Source of the DNA: an uncultured Clostridia bacterium
GTDB lineage: Bacteria; Bacillota; Clostridia; Peptostreptococcales; Anaerovoracaceae
Direction of reading: 5' to 3'
DNA: 23,534 nucleotides
NCBI GenBank assembly: GCA_938009115.1
Contig: CALLHZ010000007.1
Coordinates: 1-23,534 of the forward strand
The notes under the pieces were generated by a model. The model worked only from the letters and a program-made list of their open reading frames with translations, was not told the DNA's origin and ran no database searches. The position numbers were made by a program, and so were the translations under genes. Position 1 is the stretch's first letter, and the number at the start of each line of letters is the position of its first letter. This document shows, piece after piece, positions 7,862 to 15,150 of the stretch.

Positions 7862-8449
7862 TTAGACGAAAAACTCCGGATTTTGTTCCTTGAGGATCTC
7901 TCTCAACCGTACTTTTGCCCGGTTGATCCTGGATTTGACGGTGCCTTCGCTTACATCCAAGATTTTTGCGATCTCATCGTACGAGTACTGTTGATATTCT
8001 CTCAGGATCAGAACGTCTTTATGTTCGGCGGAAAGGCAGGAAATCGCATTGTCCAAAATTCCCCGGCGTTCTTTTTCCAGAACGGCCTCCTCCGGCGATT
8101 CCTCCGCCCTTGAACCGGAGATCGCGTCCGTTCTTTCAGTTTCTTCTTCCGGCTGATCCCTGCGGCTCATCTCAGCACCCTGCCGCCGCAGCGCGTCGTA
8201 ACAGCAATTGATGATGATCCGGATGAACCAGGTGTCAAAGCTGCTTCGGAAAGAGAATGTTTTTAATTTGGTAAATAGCTTGATGTACGCTTCCTGGAGA
8301 ACATCCGACGCATCGGCATCATTCTTCATATAACGAAAAGCCACAGCGTAGGCTTTGCTGTGGCAAGATAATATAAGCGCTTCAAAAGCTTCTGCGCTTC
8401 CGTTCGCTGCTTTCCGTATCAGTTGTTCCCGGCAAAGATCGATGGTCAT
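7862..8449 (-). CDS. RNA polymerase ECF-family sigma factor (sigma-70 group 4)
   Basis: A 195-residue alternative sigma factor. Region 2 is clear at about 35-88 (YMKNDADASDVLQEAYIKLF, then FDTWFIRIIINCCYDALRR) and region 4 at about 132-188 (LREYQQYSYDEIAKILDVSEG and VKSRINRAKVRLREIL), joined by an acidic linker. There is no region 1 or 3, as expected for ECF factors. It resembles SigW/RpoE-like factors controlled by a membrane zinc-finger anti-sigma, which is the next gene. The start ATG has only a poor ribosome binding site, but it lies seven bases after the stop of the P1 peptidase gene, so translational coupling is likely. The regulon is unknown; polA and coaE downstream would be transcribed with it. 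Confidence 0.95.
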   Translation of the reverse strand: MTIDLCREQLIRKAANGSAEAFEALILSCHSKAYAVAFRYMKNDADASDVLQEAYIKLFTKLKTFSFRSSFDTWFIRIIINCCYDALRRQGAEMSRRDQPEEETERTDAISGSRAEESPEEAVLEKERRGILDNAISCLSAEHKDVLILREYQQYSYDEIAKILDVSEGTVKSRINRAKVRLREILKEQNPEFFV

Positions 8450-8456
8450 GAAATCA

Positions 8457-9443
8457 TCATTTTACATCAGAATGGAAATCCGATGCGCTCAACAGTCCGT
8501 AAGCTGACTGAGCCTCGAAAACAGCGCGATTGATCGCACGCGCCACTGCTTCCCTCGCAAGGATGCCCACGGCAAGAGTGTCGGCGTCCACTTCGCCGGA
8601 CGACATGACAAAAACCGTATCGCCGTCACTCATCGTGTGCACGGGGCGAATCACATCTGCGTAGCCGTTTTGCGCCACCGATGCCAGCTTATTCGCCTGC
8701 GGTTTAGTGATTTTTGCATTGGTAAGCACGCATCCGATGGTCGTATTGCCCGAAAACACATTTTTCTTCAGATCCTGGTTTTCCAACACACAGCTGCAGG
8801 TGTCTCCCAGAACTCTGCCATCGGCCGCCAGCACGCCTGCCAACATGCGACGGCTGTCACAATCCAGAATATCACCCAGTGCGTTGACCGCAACAATTGC
8901 ACCCACTCTTAAATCTCCAGCCTGCAGCGCAAAGTGTCCGATGCCCGATTTCATCATACGCTGCATGCCCATATATTTGCCGACCGTAGCGCCGGTTCCC
9001 GCTCCGTGATTTCCTTCTTTCAAGGGTTCTCCGGCAAAAGCGGCCAGACAGGACCGATAACCCATTTCCATATCGGGGCGAATGCGTCCATCCCCTACGA
9101 TCAGGTCGAACAGGGATGCGCCGCTTACGATCGGCACGACCATATCCCCTACGGGGAATCCGATATTTTTTTCTTCCAAAAAGCGCATGACGCCGCCGGC
9201 CGCGTCCAGTCCGTAGGCGCTTCCTCCCGACAATATCACCGCGTGCAGGGATTCTACCATATTGACCGGATCCAGCAGATCCGTTTCCCGCGTGGCAGGA
9301 CCGCCGCCGCGGACATCCACGCCGCCTGTGGCGCCCTTCGGAGCGATGACGACGGTGCAACCCGTGCCTGCCTGTTCATTTTCGGCCTGCCCGATGAGAA
9401 AGCCCTCGATGTCCAGGATATCGATGATTTTGGCACCATTCAT
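8457..9443 (-). CDS. P1 family peptidase (DmpA-type N-terminal nucleophile hydrolase)
   Basis: A 328-residue member of peptidase family S58 (DmpA aminopeptidase, Rv1333-like). These enzymes cleave themselves into two chains and use the new N-terminal Ser or Thr as nucleophile. Family features here are GGVDVRGGGPATRETDLL, the Gly-rich ILSGGSAYGLDAAGGV, GNHGAGTGATVGK, and GNTTIGCVLTNA, where I predict cleavage between Asn 233 and Thr 234. Preferred substrates in this family are N-terminal D-amino, beta-amino or small residues of peptides; the one here is unknown. ATG at 9443 is preceded by AAGGAG with ten-base spacing; a TTG at 9452 would add three residues but sits one base from that site. It starts one base after the fchA-like stop, so the two are coupled. 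Confidence 0.9.
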   Translation of the reverse strand: MNGAKIIDILDIEGFLIGQAENEQAGTGCTVVIAPKGATGGVDVRGGGPATRETDLLDPVNMVESLHAVILSGGSAYGLDAAGGVMRFLEEKNIGFPVGDMVVPIVSGASLFDLIVGDGRIRPDMEMGYRSCLAAFAGEPLKEGNHGAGTGATVGKYMGMQRMMKSGIGHFALQAGDLRVGAIVAVNALGDILDCDSRRMLAGVLAADGRVLGDTCSCVLENQDLKKNVFSGNTTIGCVLTNAKITKPQANKLASVAQNGYADVIRPVHTMSDGDTVFVMSSGEVDADTLAVGILAREAVARAINRAVFEAQSAYGLLSASDFHSDVK

Positions 9444-9444
9444 G

Positions 9445-10041
9445 CTATTCAAGCTCCTTTTCCACTTGCTTTCGGATATCCGAAGCCCGTTTGATCCCCT
9501 CGGGGATCAGCGTGTCAAGCAGCGTTTCCAGATCTTTTCGATGTTCAGCAGATTCTATATATCTGAGATTGACAAGGATATTAAGCCTGCAGGCTTCCAG
9601 CGCTGCGCCGGCACAACATGCCCCGATCCCAACGTCGCTGAGGACGTTCCGATTTCCCTTTTCTTTAAGGATGCCCAGAATGTCCAACACTGAGACCACT
9701 TCGAAAACAACTGCCGCCGACGGCGCCGAGGCTTCGGCGTAGTCCCGGTCTGTTGCCTGGGTTTTCCAGGACTTCATAAGCATCTCAAAAGCCCTGGCGT
9801 CATCGTCTATCAGCGCCAGCATATGAACCTGGTGCTTTTTTGCCCTTTCGTTCAGCTTTTCGCATTCCGGGGCAAAGGCTTCATAGCTTTTCTTCCCAAC
9901 AGTCAAATTCCCGACCATGGAGGCCAGGCAAGCCGACAATACGCCTAAAAGCGCGCCGACACCGCCGCCGCCCGGCACGGGTGACGAAGAGGCCAGCAAA
10001 TCAGTCCATTCCCCCAGCGTGCGGTCTATTGCATCAGCCAT
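9445..10041 (-). CDS. fchA: Cyclodeaminase/cyclohydrolase family protein (FchA-like folate enzyme)
   Basis: A 198-residue helical protein of the formiminotransferase-cyclodeaminase C-terminal family. Members interconvert folate one-carbon forms: methenyl-THF cyclohydrolase (FchA) in acetogens and purine fermenters, or formimino-THF cyclodeaminase in histidine breakdown. The signature SSSPVPGGGGVGAL is at 18-31, and the central ALIDDDARAFEMLM and C-terminal CAGAALEACRLNILVNLRYI helices follow the family pattern. GAGGTGG lies six bases before the ATG. Upstream there is only the terminator tail of the 6S RNA candidate, with no room for a separate promoter, so its transcription probably depends on read-through. 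No formiminotransferase or Fhs gene is in the window, so cyclohydrolase versus cyclodeaminase activity cannot be decided. Confidence 0.88.
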   Translation of the reverse strand: MADAIDRTLGEWTDLLASSSPVPGGGGVGALLGVLSACLASMVGNLTVGKKSYEAFAPECEKLNERAKKHQVHMLALIDDDARAFEMLMKSWKTQATDRDYAEASAPSAAVVFEVVSVLDILGILKEKGNRNVLSDVGIGACCAGAALEACRLNILVNLRYIESAEHRKDLETLLDTLIPEGIKRASDIRKQVEKELE

Positions 10042-10056
10042 GATTCCACCTCGCTC

Positions 10057-10230
10057 AAAAAAAATCCCAAAGTGCCGTCAGACCCTAATTCACGCCCTAT
10101 CATACGATAGGTGGGTTACCTGTTACCGTTTTCTGTCTTCCACCTGAAAGAGGCCTGACATATTCGGATAAACCCGGAATCCCGATAAATTAGTGTAGGT
10201 TGAATTAACGGTCTTAACGCACACCCCAGG
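10057..10230 (-). ncRNA. ssrS: Candidate 6S RNA (RNA polymerase-binding regulatory RNA)
   Basis: The spacer between yebC and fchA folds, on the minus strand, into the rod typical of 6S RNA. The two ends pair over about 26 bp (10230-10201 with 10066-10092), including UAAUUCA/UGAAUUA and GACC/GGUC. Then comes an open central bubble (5' strand about 10200-10176, 3' strand about 10112-10093) in which the 3' strand carries a perfect 6-bp hairpin CCUATC-GUAU-GATAGG (10111-10096). An interrupted distal stem follows (GGGUU/AACCC, CCG/CGG, UGU/ACA) and ends in CUUUC-AGGU-GGAAG (10150-10137). The closing stem is followed by eight T (10064-10057), a terminator. The length of about 174 nt suits the family. 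6S RNA binds the housekeeping holoenzyme by mimicking an open promoter. I identified this by folding by eye, not by a covariance search. Confidence 0.78.
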
Positions 10231-10238
10231 ATACTTGC

Positions 10239-10267
10239 TCTATTCTTCGTAAAGATCGATGGCGCAA
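10239..10267 (-). promoter_or_regulatory. Weak possible promoter for the 6S RNA candidate
   Basis: Inside the last codons of yebC the minus strand reads TTGCGC (10267-10262), a 17-base spacer, then AATAGA (10244-10239), which would start transcription near 10232, two bases from the predicted RNA end. The hexamers are poor matches, so processing from a yebC transcript is an equal possibility. Confidence 0.3.
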
Positions 10268-10968
10268 TTGGTATACACCTTTTGCACGTCGTCGTCGTCT
10301 TCCAAAGTCTCGATCATTTTTTTCAGATTCTTGATATCTTCTGCCGAGGCAGGCGTCGATTCCATCGAAGGGATCTGGTCCACGTCGGCCTCCACCGCTT
10401 TCAACCCGGCGTCTGCAAAGGCCTGCCCTACGGAATCGAACACTTCGGGGGCGCACAGCACTTCAAAGCTGTCCTCATATTCCAGGACATCCTCAGCGCC
10501 CGCTTCCAGCGCCACTTCCATCAGAGCGTCTTCCGTCAGGCCCTTTACCTTTTCGAAAACGAAAACACCTTTTCTGTCGAACATGTAGGAAACGCATCCG
10601 GGAACGCCGAGGTTTCCTCCGTATTTGTCGAAAGCATGCTTGACGGTAGCTGTGGTCCGGTTGCGGTTATCCGTGAGAACATCCACCACAACGGCAACGC
10701 CTCCGGCGCCATAGCCTTCAAAACTTCCTGTTTCGTATGTCTCACCGTCCAACTCCCCGGTACCTTTTTTGATCGCCCTGGTGATGTTGTCGTTCGGCAT
10801 ATTGATGCTTTTCGCCTTGTCGATAGCGTGCTTTAAGGAAACATTATATTCAGGGTCTCCTCCGCCCTTCGCGGCCACCGTAATAGCCCTTGCATATTTT
10901 GTAAAAACCGCTGCCCTCTTTGAATCCTGCGAGGCTTTTCTTCCAGCGATCGTACCGTGCCTGCCCAA
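10240..10968 (-). CDS. yebC: YebC/PmpR family protein (translation or transcription regulator)
   Basis: A 242-residue protein of standard family length. The start MGRHGTIAGRKASQDSKRA is the usual YebC type I N terminus, followed by FTKYARAITVAAKGGGDP, LKHAIDKAKSINMPNDNI, and GYGAGGVAVVVDVLTDNRNRT, then the two C-terminal alpha/beta domains. Family members were described as DNA-binding regulators; more recent work links YebC proteins to relief of ribosome stalling at proline-rich stretches. The ATG is preceded by AGGGAG. A good promoter lies at 10999-11027. It is the first gene of the long minus-strand block; the 6S RNA candidate begins ten bases after its stop. Confidence 0.97.
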   Translation of the reverse strand: MGRHGTIAGRKASQDSKRAAVFTKYARAITVAAKGGGDPEYNVSLKHAIDKAKSINMPNDNITRAIKKGTGELDGETYETGSFEGYGAGGVAVVVDVLTDNRNRTTATVKHAFDKYGGNLGVPGCVSYMFDRKGVFVFEKVKGLTEDALMEVALEAGAEDVLEYEDSFEVLCAPEVFDSVGQAFADAGLKAVEADVDQIPSMESTPASAEDIKNLKKMIETLEDDDDVQKVYTNCAIDLYEE

Positions 10969-10998
10969 TGGTATCAGCTCCCTTCATCTAGTAAGGAA

Positions 10999-11027
10999 AT
11001 AGTAGCATAAATGAGAGCAAATTTCAA
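10999..11027 (-). promoter_or_regulatory. Sigma-A-type promoter for yebC
   Basis: On the minus strand TTGAAA (11027-11022) is separated by exactly 17 bases from TACTAT (11004-10999), about 30 bases upstream of the yebC start. It stands back to back with the promoter of the divergent MATE gene. Confidence 0.7.
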
Positions 11028-11050
11028 GAACTGACAAAACGACCCGGCCC

Positions 11051-11079
11051 TTGACAGAAAAATTTTGCATCTATATAGT
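11051..11079 (+). promoter_or_regulatory. Strong sigma-A-type promoter for the MATE transporter
   Basis: A perfect -35 TTGACA (11051-11056), 17-base spacer and TATAGT -10 (11074-11079). Transcription should begin near 11086, which rules out the GTG at 11086 as a normal start codon and leaves a leader of about 24 bases before the ATG at 11110. Confidence 0.85.
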
Positions 11080-11109
11080 GGTTAAGTGCGAAAGGATAAA
11101 AGATTCAAC

Positions 11110-12498
11110 ATGACTAAAATGATTCCGTCTCAGACGCCTGCAGATCAACAGCCTGCAGGAAGAAACCGCATGGGGACCGATCCCATACTTCCATTGATCA
11201 TTAAAATGTCACTTCCGGCCATGTTTTCCATGTTCATTCAGGCCTTTTACAATATCGTGGACAGTATTTATGTTTCAAGATTGGGCGAGAATGCTCTTTC
11301 AGCCGTTTCGTTGATTTTTCCGGTGCAGCTGCTCAGTATCGCCATCGGCGTCGGGACCGGCGTAGGACTTTCCTCCCTCATTTCCAGACGTCTGGGCGAA
11401 CGGCGACAGAAAGAAGCCGACCAGACTGCAGCTCACGGAATTTTTCTTGCGTTTACCAGCTGGGTCGGCTTTGCGTTGTTTGGGCTTTTCTTTTCCGATA
11501 TGTTCGTCGGCGCGTTCACCGAGGATCCGTTGCTGGCTGTTCCTGCAGCATCTTACTGCCGTATTGTATGCATCGGTTCCCTCTTTGTCTTTACTGCGAT
11601 CAACGCCGAACGCGTTATGCAATCCACCGGCAACATGATCCTACCTATGCTATGCGCTTTGAGCGGCGCGATCATCAACATCGTCCTGGATCCCATCCTG
11701 ATCTTCGGATATCTGGGCGCTCCTGCCATGGGGGTGACCGGTGCGGCCGTAGCCACGATCATCGGTCAGTTTGTCGCCATGGTCCTTGCTTTAGTGCTGT
11801 TGTTTACAAAGCCTTTTCCTGTTAGCATTCATCTGAAGGGGTTCCGTCCCGCCGCTGCGATCATAAAGGACGTCTACCTAGTAGGTCTTCCCAGCATCGT
11901 CATGCAGGCCGTTGCTTCTCTTTTGGCCCTTGGCATGAACGCGCTGCTGATACGATTCAGCGTTACCGCCGTAGCGGTCCTGGGGGTTTATTATAAAGTT
12001 CAAACATTTGTTTTCCTGCCCGTATTTGGCATGAATCAAGGACTTCTTCCTGTGCTTGGCTACAACTACGGAGCTAAAAACCGTGAACGGCTGAGAGGAG
12101 CTTTCGCGATCGGCGTATCCGCAGCCTTGGTAATCATGGTTTTCGGCACTCTAATTTTTCAAACATTCCCGGAGGAGATCATGGGTCTGTTTCGTGCACG
12201 AGGCGAACTGCTGCGCATGGGGGTCCGCGCGCTGAAAATCATCAGCCTGTGCTATCCTTTTGCGGCGATCGGCATTCTGATCTCGACTTTTTTCCAGGCT
12301 ACCGGACACGGGATCTATGCGCTGATCTCATCGATCCTGCGGCAGCTGGTATTGATTTTGCCACTGGCTTACCTGCTGGCTTATACCCTGGGATTGGATG
12401 CGGTCTGGTGGGCCTATGTGATCGCGGATGTGGGCGCTACAGGAGTGAGTTTGTATCTCCTTCGAAAACTCTGGCGAAACGAGATCATCAGCTTATAA
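11110..12498 (+). CDS. MATE family multidrug/metabolite efflux transporter
   Basis: An inner-membrane exporter of 462 residues with the twelve hydrophobic segments and duplicated halves of the MATE family, which use a Na+ or H+ gradient to expel cationic drugs and metabolites. Family features include PLIIKMSLPAMFSMFIQAFYNIVDSIYVSR (read as PLIIKMSLPAMF then YNIVDSIYVSRLG), AERVMQSTGNM, and in the second half LPSIVMQ and GMNQGLLPVLGYNYGAKN. It is close to the MepA/NorM-like subgroup. The promoter at 11051-11079 puts the transcript start at about 11086, so I prefer the ATG at 11110 to an in-frame GTG at 11086; its ribosome binding site (AAAGGA at 11090-11095) is rather distant. It stands alone, ending at a strong terminator. 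Confidence 0.94.
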   Translation: MTKMIPSQTPADQQPAGRNRMGTDPILPLIIKMSLPAMFSMFIQAFYNIVDSIYVSRLGENALSAVSLIFPVQLLSIAIGVGTGVGLSSLISRRLGERRQKEADQTAAHGIFLAFTSWVGFALFGLFFSDMFVGAFTEDPLLAVPAASYCRIVCIGSLFVFTAINAERVMQSTGNMILPMLCALSGAIINIVLDPILIFGYLGAPAMGVTGAAVATIIGQFVAMVLALVLLFTKPFPVSIHLKGFRPAAAIIKDVYLVGLPSIVMQAVASLLALGMNALLIRFSVTAVAVLGVYYKVQTFVFLPVFGMNQGLLPVLGYNYGAKNRERLRGAFAIGVSAALVIMVFGTLIFQTFPEEIMGLFRARGELLRMGVRALKIISLCYPFAAIGILISTFFQATGHGIYALISSILRQLVLILPLAYLLAYTLGLDAVWWAYVIADVGATGVSLYLLRKLWRNEIISL

Positions 12499-12499
12499 T

Positions 12500-12533
12500 A
12501 AAAACCCGGAAGGGGTCGCCCTTCCGGGTTTTT
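12500..12533. terminator. Bidirectional rho-independent terminator between MATE and GNAT genes
   Basis: A perfect 15-bp stem (12500-12514 with 12519-12533), core CCCGGAAGGG/CCCTTCCGGG, four-base loop GTCG, A-run on the left and T-run on the right. It can stop both converging genes. Confidence 0.93.
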
Positions 12534-12542
12534 GATTGGACC

Positions 12543-13376
12543 TTAAAATATCCGTTCCATCATAATAATGTCGTTCCCGTTTAAGGTAAATCCGTGTCCG
12601 CGCAGCGCATCAGCAAGCTCCTGCCTGTCGTTGGGGACCATGCAGACTACCTTTGGCACGCCCTGGCGAATTCCCTCCGCAACGGCAAAATCGATGCAGT
12701 GATCCACATTTCCGCACAGCATGCCAACATGCAGAGCGGATGCATGACGATAGCGGGAGCCGACGACGACCACGGCGTCATCCTTCGCCCACACCTTCCC
12801 TTCTTCCGCCAGCGCCCGGTACAGCGCGTCATTCATTTCATAAAAAGTACGGTTGGTAAAATAGTAACCGTGATATCCGTCTTTATAAGGCGAAAGAATC
12901 GCTTCCACATCTTTGTACTCTACCGGCATAAAACCGTAAGTTTCCGGAGAATCGACGCCGGAAAGCTTGCGCTCGTATTCGTGGGTGCTCATGCGAATCC
13001 CAAGACCGTTGCGATAAGCCAGCTTGATCGATCCGTCGTTGCCGATATTGGTATACATGCGAACGGCAGGCGCGTTCAATTCTTTGCATTTTATCATGAT
13101 TCGATCCCAGATCGCCGCACCGGCGCCTGACTTTTGCAGGGGCGGATCGACACGAAGCGTTTCGATCCAGGCAGCGTTGTCGTACTGAATGGCATAATGC
13201 GCAAAGCCGGCCGTCTCGCCGTCGATTTCTGCTACAATGAGTTCTCCTCTTTCCAGGTCGTAGAACTCCTCTTCTACTTCTGCCAGGTACCGCGTCGACG
13301 GCAACGCTGCCGCTTCGATGGCAAGAAGGCGTTCCATATCCTCTTTTCGGGCAAGTCTGGTCTCGATGTTTTTCAT
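12543..13376 (-). CDS. GNAT family N-acetyltransferase, probably with two GNAT lobes
   Basis: A 277-residue acyl-CoA-dependent acetyltransferase. The first lobe (about 3-150) has the GNAT pattern: RLARKEDMERLLAIEAAALP, strand AGFAHYAIQ, then motif A LRVDPPLQKSGAGAAIWDRI with the acetyl-CoA loop QKSGAGAA at 81-88. The second part (about 160-277) resembles a degenerate second GNAT lobe, ending DALRGHGFTLNGNDIIMMERIF-like, and lacks a clear CoA loop. The substrate is unknown. GGAGGAG seven to eight bases upstream fixes the ATG at 13376; the frame stays open further upstream but that would run into the ROK kinase gene. It is the last gene of the exoA-ROK-GNAT operon, 26 bases after the kinase. 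Confidence 0.85.
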   Translation of the reverse strand: MKNIETRLARKEDMERLLAIEAAALPSTRYLAEVEEEFYDLERGELIVAEIDGETAGFAHYAIQYDNAAWIETLRVDPPLQKSGAGAAIWDRIMIKCKELNAPAVRMYTNIGNDGSIKLAYRNGLGIRMSTHEYERKLSGVDSPETYGFMPVEYKDVEAILSPYKDGYHGYYFTNRTFYEMNDALYRALAEEGKVWAKDDAVVVVGSRYRHASALHVGMLCGNVDHCIDFAVAEGIRQGVPKVVCMVPNDRQELADALRGHGFTLNGNDIIMMERIF

Positions 13377-13402
13377 TTTGGGGCTCCTCCCTATGATCTG
13401 AA

Positions 13403-14299
13403 CTACTGGCTGGCACATACGTGAGAAATTGCTGCGCCTACGATCCCTGCTTCGTTGCCCATCGCGGCTTGCACGATACGGCACTCGGTTTCGAAAAATG
13501 CTTTTCTGTAAACTTTTTCTCGTAATGGTATCAACAATGCTTCTCCTGCGTTGGATGCACCGCCTCCCAGCGCAATGGCTTCGGGATCCAATAAATTGAC
13601 GATCGAAGCCAGTGCTCCACTCAAAGCGTCAGTATATCGATCCAAAATATCGGACATTTTCGGATCTCCGCTTCGGATCCTATCAATGGCGTCACGCGGA
13701 GACATCGAAGAAGATTCGGGAGCGAGCGCAGAGGCGGCACAATACATTTCCACACAGCCGCTGTTGCCGCAGTGATGCGAGGGTCCTGCCCAGTTGAGGG
13801 TCATATGGCCGATTTCCACCCCATTGCCCAAGCCGCCTCCGAAAAGCTTCCCGTTCAGGATCAGGCCGCCGCCGACACCGGTCCCAAGCGTCACCAGCGC
13901 AGCGGTCATGGTTCCCTTCAACGAGCCGAAACGGTGCTCGGCCAAGGTGGCAGCATCACCGTCATTCAGAATGTGCAAGGGAACGCCCGGAAAAAGATCT
14001 TCCAAAGGCTTCCTGACTTCTGTGCCGTGAAAATCAAGATTATAGGCGTGTATCACATGGGTCTTGGCAGGATCCAGGCTTCCCGGGATCGCCACACCGA
14101 TGGCAGCAGGTTTTTTCCCTGCAGGCTCCCGGCAACGCAGCAATTCCCGAATACATGTCTCCGTATGCGCCCACACGGCAACGGCCCCTTTTCTTTTGGG
14201 AAACGGTACCGTATAACGATCCAGTATCTGTCCGCTTTCAGTCTCTACCAACCCTGCCTTGATGGCAGTTCCTCCGATATCCACACCGACTGCAAGCAT
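13403..14299 (-). CDS. ROK family sugar kinase (glucokinase-like)
   Basis: A 298-residue cytosolic kinase that phosphorylates glucose or a related sugar with ATP. It shows the phosphate loop DIGGT (7-11), the catalytic pair Asn 112-Asp 113 in LNDGDAATLAE, LGTGVGGGLI, EIGHM (162-166) and the ROK signature HCGNSGCVEMYC (176-187). In the usual zinc site CxCGxxGCxE the first Cys is replaced here by His 175, which may still bind zinc. It is not a repressor because it lacks the N-terminal helix-turn-helix. AGGAGG before the ATG overlaps the exoA stop codon (TAGGAGG), so the two genes are tightly linked. True sugar specificity (glucose, N-acetylmannosamine, allose, fructose) cannot be decided. Confidence 0.92.
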   Translation of the reverse strand: MLAVGVDIGGTAIKAGLVETESGQILDRYTVPFPKRKGAVAVWAHTETCIRELLRCREPAGKKPAAIGVAIPGSLDPAKTHVIHAYNLDFHGTEVRKPLEDLFPGVPLHILNDGDAATLAEHRFGSLKGTMTAALVTLGTGVGGGLILNGKLFGGGLGNGVEIGHMTLNWAGPSHHCGNSGCVEMYCAASALAPESSSMSPRDAIDRIRSGDPKMSDILDRYTDALSGALASIVNLLDPEAIALGGGASNAGEALLIPLREKVYRKAFFETECRIVQAAMGNEAGIVGAAISHVCASQ

Positions 14300-14308
14300 A
14301 CGCGCCTC

Positions 14309-15064
14309 CTACAGGTCGATGTCCAATACTACGGGACAGTGATCGCTCCCATGGATGTCATCCCGGATGATCACATCCCGAATCAACGGAGCCAAGCGAT
14401 CGGAGATCACAAAATGGTCGATACGCCAGCCGGCATTCCGTTCCCTTGCCCGAAAGCGATAACTCCACCATGTATAGGCCTCTGTTTTATCTGGATACAG
14501 ATGTCGATAAGCATCTGTGAAGCCAGCATGCAACAGCTGCGCAAACGCATTTCTTTCTTCGTCGGTGAATCCTGCATTTTTGCGATTGCTGGACGGATTC
14601 TTCAGATCAATCTCTTGAGGCGCCACATTCAAATCACCACAGAGTATCAAAGGCTTTTTGGCATCCAACGCCTTGAGAAATCGGCGGTTGTCCTCCTCCC
14701 ACTTCAGCCGGTAACCCAAACGGGCCAACTGGTCCTGTGAATTGGGGGTATAGTTCGTGACAATAAAATAATCGCCATATTCCAAAGCGATGGATCGCCC
14801 CTCGGTCCCATGCTCCTGGATCCCGATATCCATCAGAACGGAAGAGGGTTCCGTTTTCGTAAAAACAGCAGTACCTGAGTATCCTTTTTTCTCCGCGCTG
14901 TTCCAGTACTGATAATACCCGGGCAGTTCTACAGTTGCCTGCCCTTCCTGCATTTTTGTTTCCTGAATGCATAAGATATCCGGATCTTCATTTTGGACGT
15001 ATTCCAAAAAGCCTTTTCCCATGCAAGCGCGGATTCCGTTCAAGTTCCAAGTAATTATTTTCAC
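14309..15064 (-). CDS. exoA: Exodeoxyribonuclease III / AP endonuclease
   Basis: A 251-residue Mg2+-dependent DNA repair enzyme that cuts at abasic sites and trims 3' ends; it would supply primers for PolA in base excision repair. All family residues are visible: Asn 7 (WNLNGIRA), Glu 35 (CIQETKMQ), Tyr 105 (VTNYTPNSQ), Asp 144 and Asn 146 (GDLNVAP), Asp 216 (WRIDHFVIS) and the Asp 241-His 242 pair (GSDHCPV). The start is GTG at 15064 with GAGGTG six bases upstream; an in-frame ATG at 15109 would add 15 residues unlike the family. It heads the operon with the ROK kinase and GNAT protein. Confidence 0.96.
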   Translation of the reverse strand: MKIITWNLNGIRACMGKGFLEYVQNEDPDILCIQETKMQEGQATVELPGYYQYWNSAEKKGYSGTAVFTKTEPSSVLMDIGIQEHGTEGRSIALEYGDYFIVTNYTPNSQDQLARLGYRLKWEEDNRRFLKALDAKKPLILCGDLNVAPQEIDLKNPSSNRKNAGFTDEERNAFAQLLHAGFTDAYRHLYPDKTEAYTWWSYRFRARERNAGWRIDHFVISDRLAPLIRDVIIRDDIHGSDHCPVVLDIDL

Positions 15065-15094
15065 AGCAGACACCTCATATGATAAACTGAAACA

Positions 15095-15122
15095 AGTATA
15101 ACATATCACGAATCGATTTCGA
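15095..15122 (-). promoter_or_regulatory. Possible promoter for exoA operon
   Basis: On the minus strand TCGAAA (15122-15117), a 16-base spacer and TATACT (15100-15095) lie about 30 bases upstream of the exoA start. The -10 is good and the -35 is partial. Confidence 0.45.
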
Positions 15123-15150
15123 TACAGGTTTATGCGTAGGGAGGCAGGGA

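Noticed and set aside
10042..10239. A folate (THF) riboswitch upstream of fchA
   Set aside because: The location is suggestive, but the sequence lacks the conserved THF riboswitch core, and the long rod with a central bubble and 3'-strand hairpin fits 6S RNA better.
11086..11110. GTG at 11086 as the start of the MATE gene
   Set aside because: The strong promoter at 11051-11079 predicts transcription starting at about this base, and there is no ribosome binding site before it. A leaderless start is possible but less likely than ATG 11110.
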